Notes under the pieces: generated by a model
What the model saw: only the letters and a program-made list of their open reading frames with translations
Database searches by the model: none
What the model was told of the DNA's origin: nothing
Translations under genes and position numbers: made by a program
Shown here: positions 10,539 to 21,430 of the stretch, in pieces
Layout of the letters: each line of letters begins with the position of its first letter
How positions within the stretch are numbered: position 1 is the stretch's first letter
From: Lachancea thermotolerans CBS 6340
Lineage: Eukaryota > Ascomycota > Saccharomycetes > Saccharomycetales > Saccharomycetaceae
Direction: 5' to 3'
DNA length: 64,000 nucleotides
Assembly: GCF_000142805.1 (NCBI RefSeq)
Contig: NC_013079.1
Coordinates: 1-64,000 of the forward strand

Positions 10539-12365
10539 TCAGTAGCGTAAAAGCTTTAGGTAGCTCTGTGTTGATTTATCCTTCTGCACAAAGAAAGTTG
10601 GTGTGCATTTTATTACTTAACGCTTATTTGACGCTTAAGAATTAATTATTGGTTGTGACTCACTGCGATAGAAAGGCTCTATGCATTGTTATGAATTTTG
10701 TATCTGCGGAATTAGTAACTATATACGATTATATATGCGATGTTATGGAGGGGTGGGAGATTTGGCACTCCAACCTGGGATGCATTAGTAATGTGTTGGA
10801 ATTACATTCATAAGGTACAGGTCATTTGAAATTGCGGCCAATGAATTTGCCCCTGCAAGTTGACTGAAGTATTCAACATCTGCAATGAAAATGAAGATTC
10901 TGTACTTCATCTAGAGTTTCGTGCACCAAATGGCTGTCAAAAAAATATTTCAAAAGGTCTTTGGTTGAAACTTAAATGTCGAAGGTATAATTACTCTACA
11001 CACCCTAAGGCACTAGCCACGCGGCCAAGTAATTTTGTAGAATATGAATCATATGACGTTGTTTCAAAAAAGTCTTTCCCTAATTGTCTTCGAAGCATCA
11101 TTTTCAACTGCGCCATAAACTGAGGATATTAAATTAATTTCCTGAAGTTCTGCTTGGCTAGAAGATTAGAAGGCTTCACAATTCTCGACCAACGACGACA
11201 AAATTCTGATAAATGACTTGCATCCGCGGATACACTGTACAATTTTACACTTGTCTAATTGTTAAAGTATAGATTTACCTTTATCCGAAAAGGGCAATCC
11301 ATGAAAATCCGTTTCCACACCCTATATAAGGCTCATGAAGCATAGAGCTTCTCGTGTAAAACATCACTCAACTCCTAGCAACTGCCTGCCTTTCAACATC
11401 TCCTTCAACAAGTCTGCGTTTAGAGTGAATGTTCTTTGTTCTGGTTTCAATGAAGAGTGCATCTAAAAACCTAATGCATTGGCAGTTTCCGCGTTTCAAT
11501 CAACTCTAGAAAAGGAAACTCAAAGCTGAAGTGTAACAATACCTTGAAAACACTAATCTCCTTTCATATGTTATCAAGTTAACATTCCTTTAACTTGATA
11601 AGAAATTCATTAATGTGCTTAGGTCACGTACTAAAGCTAAAGTGGAGCTAGCGGCAGTGTAGCGTTTAAAATAATTCAAGTAAACACTCCATGCGCTTTT
11701 GCTTTTTCTAAAATGAAGCCAAGACTCACAACACAAACTACATTGTCGGTGGACGTATCAAGACTTGTCATGCTGTCACAAGTCCAGTTTAGGCAAGCTT
11801 TATTCATTAATTCTTTTTTTGGTTTACAGCAGCGTGAAACCTCATGTTGTTTGAAACCGGTCCCTTTATAAGGCTAACTTAATTCAAAATCAAAACTACC
11901 ACTTATCGAGCTTTAGGTCAAGATTGCTCAAAAGGTTTGAGCTGGGACAAAGTCGTGAGTGCGCTTGCAGTAACTTGTAATGAAGCAGATAATTCATGGA
12001 ATAGCGTAGTCAAGCAGTTTTTCAAGAACATTTGCGTCCAGGCCTGAAGAATCGCGAGATTAATGGCTTTTCCAAGCACTTACCCGACCCCTGATAAACT
12101 TCAAAGGAGTTGCTCTAGGATGAAAACTTTACTCTTTAAAAAAAGGCCTATAGAATGGATTTTCTCCCAGCAACCATTCATGAATCATATTTAAGAATGA
12201 TACCACTTGTCGAGGGCTTGGTTCACGCGCTTCTGCTTAAAAAAATCCCGCTTTTGAAAAGAATTGTACAATAACTATTCTTGGCCCCTTTTTTCAAGCA
12301 GTGGAGTTGATGTATTGGAACAGGCATTCAAGGAGACAAAGTTCCGCAAAACACTGAGAACACAA
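10539..12365. other. Non-coding stretch, nothing identified
   Basis: About 1.8 kb upstream of both flanking genes. TATAAG-type elements occur near 11,325 and 11,870, each followed by no long open frame, which may be promoters of vanished genes. The only notable open frame (10860-11123, starting with TTG) has no recognisable family. Confidence 0.4.
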
Positions 12366-12979
12366 ATGGACACGCCTTTAGTTGGTACGCCGAACGAGAG
12401 CAAAGAGTCTTTGAAACTCCCTCGAGATGTGTTTTCTAACAGGCTATTTTACATGATTTCCAGAAATAGGGTGGTTTTTTTTACCGAAATTTTCGAGCTA
12501 TCAGTAGCTGCTTTTCTGATTCAAACCACTTGTCCCTCCAGTAAGGGTGCGGCCGTTTTTTTATGATGTTTTTTGGGCTGACGCTTGCTTTAATTACTGG
12601 TCTGCTTATCAACTTTGCGATGAAACGAGTGGCAACAGATTCAATGATGGAATTACAGTTTATGAAGGAGATTGCAGCTATAAAGCCTGGAATAGACATG
12701 AAAGACTGTGATGTTCTCGCCGCCAGAATGAACACTTATCTCAGTTCTAATAGTGTTCTTGCTACTCCTTATTATTTCTACAATGGAAAATCCTGTTATC
12801 CTTTCTTCAGGAAAAATTATCTACAACCTAGGTTGATAGTGAAATATGCTAGCTACCAAAACGCAAACATTGCATCTGGTTCTCAACCTTTCGTTCATAA
12901 GGCAATAAAGATACACGAAGAAAGGGCAAATGAGGATTGGGAAGGAATTTTGAATAAAAGCAGGCGCTTCGAACAATAG
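12366..12979 (+). pseudogene. DUP240-family membrane protein with frameshift in a T run
   Basis: Member of the DUP240/COS superfamily of yeast membrane proteins, which localise to plasma membrane or endomembranes and whose exact functions are unclear. The ATG at 12366 starts MDTPLVGTPNES; LPRDVFSNRLFY and a first hydrophobic span (VVFFTEIFELSVAAFL) follow. At a seven-T run (12556-12562) the frame breaks. It resumes one register off with a second hydrophobic span (MMFFGLTLALITGLLINF), FMKEIAAIKPG, and the family hallmark CDVLAARMNTYL followed by TPYYFYNGKSCYPFFR. An eight-T run would restore one frame of about 204 codons, slightly short for the family (about 240). The cause is a recent slippage mutation, a sequencing error, or ribosomal slippage; the rest of the reading frame is undamaged. 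Confidence 0.8.
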
Positions 12980-14834
12980 ATTATAATGATCCTGAGCGTA
13001 ATGTTGAACACAGCAAATAACCCACTTTAATTTAAGCATTATCATCAAAAGTTTGACTAGAGTCCCAATGACGAATACTATAGTCTTATATAACAGAAGA
13101 TGATGTTGATGGTTTAGACAGTCTATGAACCCAGAATGAGAATTTGGGCTCTAAAATTCTTCAGAAGCAATCTATCGTCCAAGAGAAGGTTGGGTCTCTA
13201 GCCCATAATTGCACAAAATAAGTTGACCTTCTTTTGTTGTTTTCTTAGAACACTGCTTGAATAGTGGTACTCACTGGTAAAGCTTGCGGACATTACTAAG
13301 ATGAGGCACCCAAGCCAACAACAACTTTGGGCATGTTAGTTGTAACAAAAATTAACGAAACATAGTAGTAAATCTTATGAAGAAAGCGAAACTCTCTCTC
13401 AATATATGAACACAGGGCACTTATTGCACCAAAAGTAATAAGAACTTGCGTTAAGCGCATCTTTATCATCTATCATCTCAGACAGATGCCAGACCAACAA
13501 ACTTCTATGCGTATATTTAGGCACAGGTGTTAATTGCGCAGATTTCATAGTTGAAACAGCATTCATTTGCTCGAGAGTTTCATTCCCTAATTTATTTATT
13601 AAGATGAACCAGTCGATGGATATTATGGGGATCTTTTTTCGAGCCTAAATTACCTCTTGAAAAGAAAACAAGGGCGGAGATGTTCATAATTACGTAATCG
13701 ATTAATGCTTGGCACAGTTAATCCGATATACCCCTGCGAGAATGCAGAAGGAACGATAAGAGCGCTTTGCCTGCAATTTTTTGTTTTCTAGACATTTCGG
13801 ATCACAGTGTGAGACGCAAGTCATTTAAAAAACTAGATATATGTGAAGGTCTCCACGATTTTGGCAAAAAGCTTCAATAGAAAACCGCAGCTGAAAAAGC
13901 TAAGTTACTAAATAGCATATTCGTTGAAAATGACGATATCCGATAAAAATCAAAAATATTTGGTAATCGCGCTATTCAAGTGTGCCGAGCCCGCTCCCCC
14001 CCCCCCCACAAACGATTCTTCTACAATCGCTCGGTGACTTCAAATTCAAACAAATTCAACAATTTTTGAGAAAAGTCTCCAAATGGTCCATTTGTAAACT
14101 TGACTCGACGCTGCTCAACATCGAAAAGAGAGTGATATAAACTCTCATGGTTTGGAAAAGACTGTATGATTACCTGATGCTTCGGTTTTTTTTTCATTTC
14201 TGGGCACTAATAAAAAGTTCGTCACCAAGATGCATCGAATATATCCGACTCCTAGAGCTTAAAATTAGCGAGTATCTGGTTCACTCTGATGTGCATCGAG
14301 ATTAAGTTGAGCCGACCTTGGTCTAGAAAATAGTTTCAGTTCCGGAAAGTGCAGCAGCAAAATTCTGTCAAGAACTTTTGATTTAGGTTACGAGACACTC
14401 GCCATTGATCACTTAATCGGACTTGCTATCAAAAGCTAGGGAATGTTATTGCAATTGGGAGATGATTGCGACGAAGCTTTTTCGCACACACGAATTGTTT
14501 GACAGCTTCTGATCAGTGATTTTTTGTTGACATTATTTAGGTTTGTAGTGGTACAAGTCAAGAGCATGAAAGCGGAGATTTCTCGAGATCTGGCGCTCAA
14601 TCCGAGAAGAAATTTTGTCAAGGCATAGATGACACGTCTTCTAAAGTAAATCAACGCCAGATGAAGCACTTTCATAGCATGTGACCCCCGTACGTGTACC
14701 CTTGTACTTTTTAGATTTATAGGGGGCACAACACTTCTTCACGCGCTTTGTCTCGCAATGGTTATTGTAGAGAAGGGGTGATATTGATATTCGATAAAGC
14801 CATTCTTGGAGCTCGGGATTGTGACTATCGACTA
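12980..14834. other. Non-coding stretch with a C tract
   Basis: About 1.85 kb with no recognisable gene. A run of 12 C lies at 13996-14007. Short open frames on either strand show no family signature. Confidence 0.4.
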
Positions 14835-16043
14835 ATGTTCAAACAACAATCGAATGACAAGCCTGACGAGGCAGTCTCTTCGCGTTTTTTTCCGGAACAT
14901 TCCCTCTCTGTTGACGACTTGAAGGTGATCTGCTCTCGTAAAGCTTCTCTATCAACATACCCTCTAGCGTCTTCGATTCAAGAAAACATCCCCATATATG
15001 AGTTAACGGCTTTTTCTGACTCTGACCAAAATACTGTCTCCATGCTGAAAGATGAGTGGTATCATATTCTTCACTCCGGGCCAGGTGTCTTCGTAATGAA
15101 AGCAATGTATCACACAAAAGAGTACGAGAAGGTACTAGAATCAGCTAGCTCATCTTTTGAAAAAATTCTGGAACGAGAGAAAGGAAACTCGACGGATAGT
15201 AAGGGGGATCATTTTGCCGCTGAAGGATCGAACGATCGCATTTGGAATTCGTTGAGTAAGCATGCATTTGAGGATCCAAATTCGTTTTTTGAATATTATT
15301 CTAATCCTTGGCTGGCACATGTATGTGATGCATGGCTTGGCCCAAGGTACCAGATCACAGCCCAGGTGAACAACGTAAAGCCGGGCAGTCTACCACAGGA
15401 ATGTCATCGGGACTACCATCTTGGGATTCAAGGCAGAAGCAAATGTGTTCGTTATCCGAGAGGATTGCAAATAGCTAGCCAGTATCTGACCTTACAAGGC
15501 GCAGTCGCTCACAGCAACATGGCTTTAGAGAGTGGGCCAACGAGATTTTTACCTTTCAGCCAAACTTTTGAGCCAGGCTATATTGCCTATCAGTTGGAGC
15601 AATTCCGTGACTTTTTTCTCCAAAACTACGTGGTGTTGCCGCTGGAGCTGGGAGACGGAGTTTTTTTTAACCCAGCCCTTTTCCATGGTGCTGGTGCAAA
15701 CACCACTAAAGCCTTCCTTCGTAGTGCAAATCTCCTTCAGATCAGCAGCGCCTTTGGAAAGCCAATGGAGACAATTGATTCACTTCCTATTGTTAAGCTT
15801 TGCTGGATACTGCTAAAAGAGAGATATACTCGAGACGGGCTGAGCAGTAGGGTCTCCGCGTTTATAAACGCTGTTTTTAACGGATATCCATATCCAACTA
15901 ATCTCGATAAAAGACTGCCAGCTCAAAACAGTATGATGCCTGAAAGCGAACAAGACATTGCCATACGAGGACTTCAAAACAGTTGGTCAACTGAAAAAGT
16001 CATGGAGACTCTGAGGCAAATGAAAATCGATTCAAAAGCCTGA
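14835..16043 (+). CDS. Phytanoyl-CoA dioxygenase (PhyH)-family Fe(II)/2-oxoglutarate oxygenase
   Basis: Intact 402-residue protein from the first in-frame ATG at 14835; the open frame begins earlier but lacks an ATG. Iron-binding residues of the double-stranded beta-helix are visible: HRDYH gives H191-x-D193, and LFHGAGANTT supplies the distal H284, followed 12 residues later by R296 (FLRSANLLQ), the position expected to bind the 2-oxoglutarate carboxylate. SGPTRFLPFSQTF and LELGDGVFFNPALFHG are typical PhyH-fold strands. Family members hydroxylate fatty acyl-CoAs, alkaloids, sulfonate- or phosphonate-like compounds and other small molecules, so the substrate cannot be read from sequence. S. 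cerevisiae has no obvious counterpart that I recall, which suggests an accessory or acquired gene. It sits alone between relics yet is undamaged, implying selection or recent arrival. Confidence 0.8.
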   Translation: MFKQQSNDKPDEAVSSRFFPEHSLSVDDLKVICSRKASLSTYPLASSIQENIPIYELTAFSDSDQNTVSMLKDEWYHILHSGPGVFVMKAMYHTKEYEKVLESASSSFEKILEREKGNSTDSKGDHFAAEGSNDRIWNSLSKHAFEDPNSFFEYYSNPWLAHVCDAWLGPRYQITAQVNNVKPGSLPQECHRDYHLGIQGRSKCVRYPRGLQIASQYLTLQGAVAHSNMALESGPTRFLPFSQTFEPGYIAYQLEQFRDFFLQNYVVLPLELGDGVFFNPALFHGAGANTTKAFLRSANLLQISSAFGKPMETIDSLPIVKLCWILLKERYTRDGLSSRVSAFINAVFNGYPYPTNLDKRLPAQNSMMPESEQDIAIRGLQNSWSTEKVMETLRQMKIDSKA

Positions 16044-16989
16044 TTTTTTGAAGCTTGACTTCCCTCTTTAGCAACTCGTTGTCGGTAAAGGTACGTGTTC
16101 AAACCAGGTGGATTCTGGTTAATTGTTAGGTTCCAAACCATGCCCCCCCCCCTTCCCCGTCAGCTAATAGAAAAGGTCTTAGAGTTGGCCCTGTTTAAAC
16201 GTGCGACTCCATAAACGAAACGGTCCTTGAATTATATGGATTCGCTATTGTCACAAGCCTAGCAAGTTAGTTTTACTAAAATTTTGCCTTTGTAATGGGA
16301 GCTATCCCACTTCAAGAGAAACTGCTAGACTTCCACCGCCCGGTGGAAGATTTGTTGGTTGAAGCTATAAGTCCAAGCTTATGTTGTATTGGCGGAATTA
16401 TTGGCCAAGGTTCTATTACTGCTGACAATTCTGAACGGACAACTTCAATTATTACTAGAATTTGTTCCTCTGGGTAATTCTAGTGCTTTTTATGTAAAAA
16501 TACACCAACAGGTTAAACTTCAAAAACCATCAATTTAACAAGCTGGCCTATTGTTAACGCCCCTCTCAACCAATTTTATTGACTCTATTTTGGTAGATTA
16601 GCAGACTCTATAAGTTTTAGTTAATCTTTGCAGGATTACTCGGTGGGTGGGTATATTAGCAAAGTTGGTGAGGCAGCTAAAAGAAGGCCAGAACCTTAAA
16701 TTTTAATACTAGCCTTGAAGGAATACACAGGTCTCCCAAATGAAGAATGATGTGCTGAAAAGCATAATATGAAATATACCGACTGAAGGAATCACAAGAC
16801 TAGTTTAGGTGGTTTGAGATTCACTGTAAGCTGAACAAGGCTCGCCATACTTGATTGGTGAACCGGATGAAGAACAAAAACATTGATGAGCGTATCTTGA
16901 TGGGTGTGAGCTATTTTTAAGTGGTCTCAATGTCATATATAGTGCTACCGGTAGCAAAAACTCTGAGCCGGCAGGCCTAGCAGAAATTA
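16044..16989. other. Non-coding stretch with a C tract
   Basis: About 0.95 kb, with a run of 10 C at 16143-16152. A 60-codon ATG frame at 16295-16477 has no recognisable family. The 3' part may include decayed C-terminal sequence of the adhesin remnant on the minus strand. Confidence 0.4.
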
Positions 16990-18245
16990 ATTGAAAAGGG
17001 GAATGATTGAGCAAGTGGCAGTATAGACAGTGGTTGTGCCAGAAAACGTCTCATCTACGATGACCTTGGCAAAAGGTCTATCTGAAGGCGTAACTCGGGT
17101 TCACCAATCGGGGCAGTGATAGCTAACTGAAAGGCGCTAGCTGGCATGTCAGTAGTGAAAGACTTCAAAGTACCAGAAGTGGTTGAGACACAACAGTCTT
17201 CACATTCTAAGAGTCGAAGTGGTATATTTTAACTTTGGTGATAAGACTTATAGTAGCGTGGGAAGTAATTGCGTCGGATCTAATAACGACGAATATAATC
17301 TCAAGCAGGAAGGTTCAATTGAAAGTAACAGAGTAATCCCCTGACACGTAATGGTGAAGATAGTGGTTGTTCCAGTGACAGCAGGGGTGGACTAAGAAGT
17401 GGCCGAGGAATGGGAGGTGGCTGAAAAATACTCAGGAGCGATTAGGACAAAACTCGAAGCAGCAACAATAGCGTCTTAAAAAACAGGTAGGTTCGGTGCC
17501 TTCACGAAATAAAGTATAGGTAGTAAGGAGCGCGCTGCGTGGCTGAATTATGAGATGCTGTCTAGAGGTATTTTCTCTGAAGTTGAAGGCAGCGCAAAAA
17601 GTTGGGCGCCTAAACAAGTGGCACAAGATTCTGAGACAGTTTTAATGCCAAATATTATAATGCTGGGTATTATTTATGAAATGGCGCCTGAGGCAAAAGT
17701 GCAAGATATATGGACTAGCTACTGATATCAGAAGTATCTGCACTCGGGAAATGTTGATGCAGCTGGTTGCTCTATGGTGAAGATGGGAATTTCGATACTC
17801 TCAAAGTTAGCGAAGGTAACATATTCATTATATCCACAGCCTTGGATCCAGACCATAAAGTTTGGATAGAGGATTTGAAAAAACCAGTTGAGATCTCATC
17901 ATAGAAGAGAAACCCAGTAGTTGGGATATCACCAGAGTCACTAAACGTATTTTTCTCTATGTTGGACGTAAGAGTCGGAGAACTGATGTAGGAGGTGAAG
18001 AACAAAGCCTTTAGAGCTGAAGTTAGTGTCAGTGCGTAACGAGTATCAGAGACTTCTTCTGTCGTGTTTGTGAATGTGTCCGTTAAGGTAGAACCTTTGT
18101 TTATAACAGGTGCGTCAAGTGAATCGCCAGTAACACCAACTTCAGTGAAATCTGGCACTTCAAATTTGTTGTTTGCTACTCTATACAATAAATAAAAAAT
18201 AAGACCATAGTTCAGCTTATTCCACGTATTAAAACTTTTAGGCAA
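16990..18245 (-). pseudogene. Decayed Ser/Thr-rich cell-wall adhesin
   Basis: Minus-strand translation, broken by stops and frame changes, shows a Ser/Thr-rich surface protein. The region 17772-18245 is one open stretch of 157 codons without ATG, rich in T/S/N (GSTLTDTFTNTTEEVSDT, SYISSPTLTSNIEKNTF). Further downstream two copies of a flocculin-type motif can be read: SGTTTVYTATC near 17,013-17,046 and TGTTTIFTITC near 17,346-17,378, with VIVDETF preceding the first. This matches FLO/AWP-style GPI adhesins in general; the ISSP..TSNIE..TF stretch is reminiscent of Hyphal_reg_CWP domains, but I cannot assign the N-terminal domain. Upstream limit uncertain; decayed sequence may extend to about 18,700. 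It is separate from the intact adhesin at 39,458, whose repeats differ. Confidence 0.6.
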
Positions 18246-20027
18246 ACGAGGTAATAAGTGCTACTGCTAAGACACATCTCGGCGCTCCCCAGTCATACAA
18301 TTCTGAAGCCCATCCAAATTTGGCAGAGCCAACGTTTTGAAAATCAGTTTACGCTTCTGTAACACTGATCCAACATCTAGAACAGATTTTAGAAGCGCTC
18401 TCCCTAGTCATTAGTGAGGGTACACTGCAAGTTTCACTAGTAATATCTATGATAATACTGCTCTGTTATAGTTTTCAAGCTTCGCTAGATTTAGTATGAA
18501 GTCCGCGGTTGTTACGTCTTCTCTGTAAAACTTTCCATCGGCAAAGTCGCCTTATCCGTGCATGGGCCGAAAAGAAGGAACCTCGATGTCAAATAAATGT
18601 TTGATAAATCCAGAAGCAAACTATTAACCTATTTGTTGATCATTAAAAGTTTGAGCAGAATCATGGCTTAGGCATTTACAGATTACATGATGTCACGGTG
18701 TCGGAAATGTTGTATAATTTGGCCAACCAAACATTTTTAAAGGGTGTACCTTCACAATGACTCAATGACGTAAGGACTGTTACAGTAGTTGAAACGCCCA
18801 ATTGTGGGATGAAACTTTATGTTTGATCGAGGATCGCCGGGCCCAGTTGCAGCTTCCTGAATTTTGATAGCCTATTCCCGACCCCTGTACATTTATCCCC
18901 GTATATTTGTCAACATAGCCAAGTAGAGAAGCCACTCAACATCGAAACATCTAAAACGCTGCTGGCTGTAGTGTTGAGGACTTTTCAGACTGTTTTATAG
19001 CATTCGGATTTTCTCGAACAGGAACTGATCCTATTTTGCAAGCCGAAAAAAGCTTTAAAGTCATGGTTCATTTATTAAAGCATCGAAGGTGGACTGACAA
19101 AACTGAAAATGAGATGCAATTCGGTTTACTAACCAGGAAAACACTATTGAATACGTTACAATGACTTAGGAAGGACAGAAAATAAAACACTATAAAGGAC
19201 CCAGCTTTGCTGGATAGTGCCCACCATCCTATCCAAAGCTACCCCTTAAACGCCCAATTGCGATTCGTCTCAAGTAATGACTTGAGAAATGATAGCGTTG
19301 AGTAAATGACCGGCTGTTACACTTTTTATATAACCATTGGAGGGCGCGACAGCGAACCTATAAAAGTTGCAGGAAAATCGAATGATGTATCTTTCAGACA
19401 ATTTTTAGACCAAAATTTGAATGAGCCTAGTAGCTAAAAATTTGACGGGTTCATCATTGATTTAGTGAACTAGCAACCCCATGTAGTTACCCCCATTTCG
19501 TCTTCGTCTTGTACCAAGGAACTTAGGACCAAGTTAGTTGAATGCTTCCATTGAAGTTAGCCTTTAGTATAGTTGCAGTTCTTTCAGAAACTCTGGCGTA
19601 ATTATTGATCAATTGAGTTGAAATTTGCCCGAACCAGACTCCATGGGAACTGCTTGGTGACAATCTTTGAAACGAGGTCACAAGAAATGCAAAAGTTGCT
19701 GTATCACAGACTTCGCTTGTATTTAACAATCTTGTTTGTCTTGTTTTTCTCTTTGAGTCGTTCACGCCATGAAGAAGAGAAGAGGCTTCGGACGATGGAA
19801 TCTAAAACTTTGTATCATTATAACGGTGAAAAAACTGCAGCCTTGCTTCGAGAGCCCCTGGAGCTACTACGCTTTATTTGTTTTAATTCATTTCATAAAA
19901 CACGATGAACTGCAATCCGTTTCACCTCTACATATGGTGCTAACACGCTACATATCGTTAATCATCATAGCAATCATCATTGACAATAAATATTTGCATT
20001 TCTTCAATGGCAGCCATTCACGGTCTT
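18246..20027. other. Non-coding stretch, nothing firmly identified
   Basis: About 1.8 kb downstream of ADH4. The first 400 bases may be decayed N-terminal sequence of the adhesin remnant. A TACTAAC followed by CAG occurs at 19127-19136 without a matching donor or coding context. Open frames of 80-96 codons around 19,520-19,910 overlap each other on both strands and match nothing I know. Confidence 0.4.
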
Positions 20028-21175
20028 TCAATAATCATAAGCGCGCTGCAAGATAGCAATGACCTCCTTCTTTTCAAAAAGAATAGGGTTTGTTGCATGG
20101 CATGCATCTTTCATAGCGTGCTCGGCCAGTGCTTCAAAGTCTTCCTTCTTGACGCCCAGCTCCTTCAAATTTCTTGGGATCTTTAGCGCTCTTCCCATAT
20201 CCAACAGCTTTTCGATGGTAGCATCAGCGGTGTGCTCTTTAGCACGCAGGTGAATAGCAACTTCCGCTAGCCTCTTTTCAGTAGCTGGATCGGCTTTGTT
20301 GAAGTATTGGACGTGAGGAAGCAGCACGGCGTTGCACACTCCGTGAGGAAGATGGTAAAAACCGCCAAGCTGGTGAGCAAGAGCATGGACGTAGCCAAGA
20401 GAGGCATTGTTGAAAGCCATACCGCCCAGATATTCGGCGTAGCACATGTCAGTGCGCGCTTTCTTGTCAGAGCCGTTAAGGAAAGCTTTCTCCAAACTTT
20501 CCTCAATCAAGTCAATTCCCTTCAGGGCACACGCATCAGTGATAGGATTGGAGGCAGAAGAGACGTAGGCCTCGATGCAGTGGGTCAAGGCATCAAATCC
20601 AGTTGCAGCAGTTAGACCAGCAGGTAGGCCGTACATAGTAGCGGGGTCGTTGATGGCGACTGCCGGAGTTACATGGTTGTCGATAATGGCCATCTTAGTC
20701 TTCTTCGCTTCGTTTGTAATAATTGTGAACCTTGTCATTTCAGAAGCCGTCCCTGCGGTAGTGTTAATAGCATACAGAGGCAACCCATTTTTCTTGGATT
20801 TATTAACGCCTTCATAATCTTCGATGGAGCCGCCATTGGTAGCTACCAGAGCAATTGCTTTGGCATTGTCATGAGCAGAACCACCACCGATGGAAACAAC
20901 AACGTCTGATTTGTGCTCTTTAAGAACCTTCAATCCATCCTCGACATTCGTCTCGTTGGGGTTTGTTGGGTTTGGTCGTAGATGGCCACATTGAGACCGA
21001 GCTTCTCAAGGATCTTGGAAACAGTGCCAGAGAGACCGATCTTGGCAATACCCGGGTCGGTCACAATAAGAACATTCTTGAATTCCTGTTCACGGATTTG
21101 CTTGGCAGCCTCTTCAATGGCGCCTTCGCCGAAGAGAGATACGGGTGGAATGTAAAAGCCGCTAACAGATGTCAT
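20028..21175 (-). pseudogene. ADH4: ADH4-type iron-containing alcohol dehydrogenase with one missing base
   Basis: Group III, metal-activated alcohol dehydrogenase orthologous to yeast Adh4, interconverting ethanol and acetaldehyde with NAD. The ATG at 21175 starts MTSVSGFYIPPVSLFGEGA; IVTDPGIAKIGLSG follows. Near base 20964 the frame shifts: the family reads TQPNPNETNV, but here one G (plus strand) is missing, giving a stop 10 codons later. The second frame continues undamaged with SIGGGSAHDNAKA (nucleotide binding), TTAGTASEMTRF, metal-ligand segments LDALTH-like FDALTHCIEAY and HALAHQLGGFYHLPHG, and ends RAYDY. Adding one base would give 382 residues, the same as S. cerevisiae Adh4. The only damage is this single base, so this is a very recent pseudogene, a polymorphism or a sequencing error. 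S. cerevisiae ADH4 is induced by zinc limitation through Zap1. Confidence 0.9.
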
Positions 21176-21419
21176 CTTGGGGATTTTTGTTTGTTTTCTA
21201 TTGACTGATAGTAGTCTTATGGAGTATGAATTTTGGTTTAATGGCAGACCTTGAGAAGCTTTTATATAAGATATTCCAATTGCGCGGCTAACATGAAACA
21301 ATTTTTGTTTTGAAGCTAAGGAGACAATTATGCTCATCAGGCAGGAGATGTTTGCCACCACTCAGCGCTAGACGCTGGCATCCAGTCCTTCGCGCTTCTT
21401 AATTCATGTATACTCAATA

Positions 21420-21430
21420 ACCTCTGGGGT
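21420..21430. promoter_or_regulatory. Zap1-like element upstream of ADH4
   Basis: ACCTCTGGGGT fits the ACC-N5-GGT skeleton of the zinc-responsive element (consensus ACCTTNAAGGT and looser variants), 245 bases upstream of the ADH4 start. The central bases deviate, so this is weak on its own. It gains some weight from similar elements upstream of ZRT1 and ZPS1. Confidence 0.3.

Noticed and set aside
19127-19136. TACTAAC followed by CAG
   Set aside because: No GTATGT-type donor within a sensible distance and no coding exon on either side.
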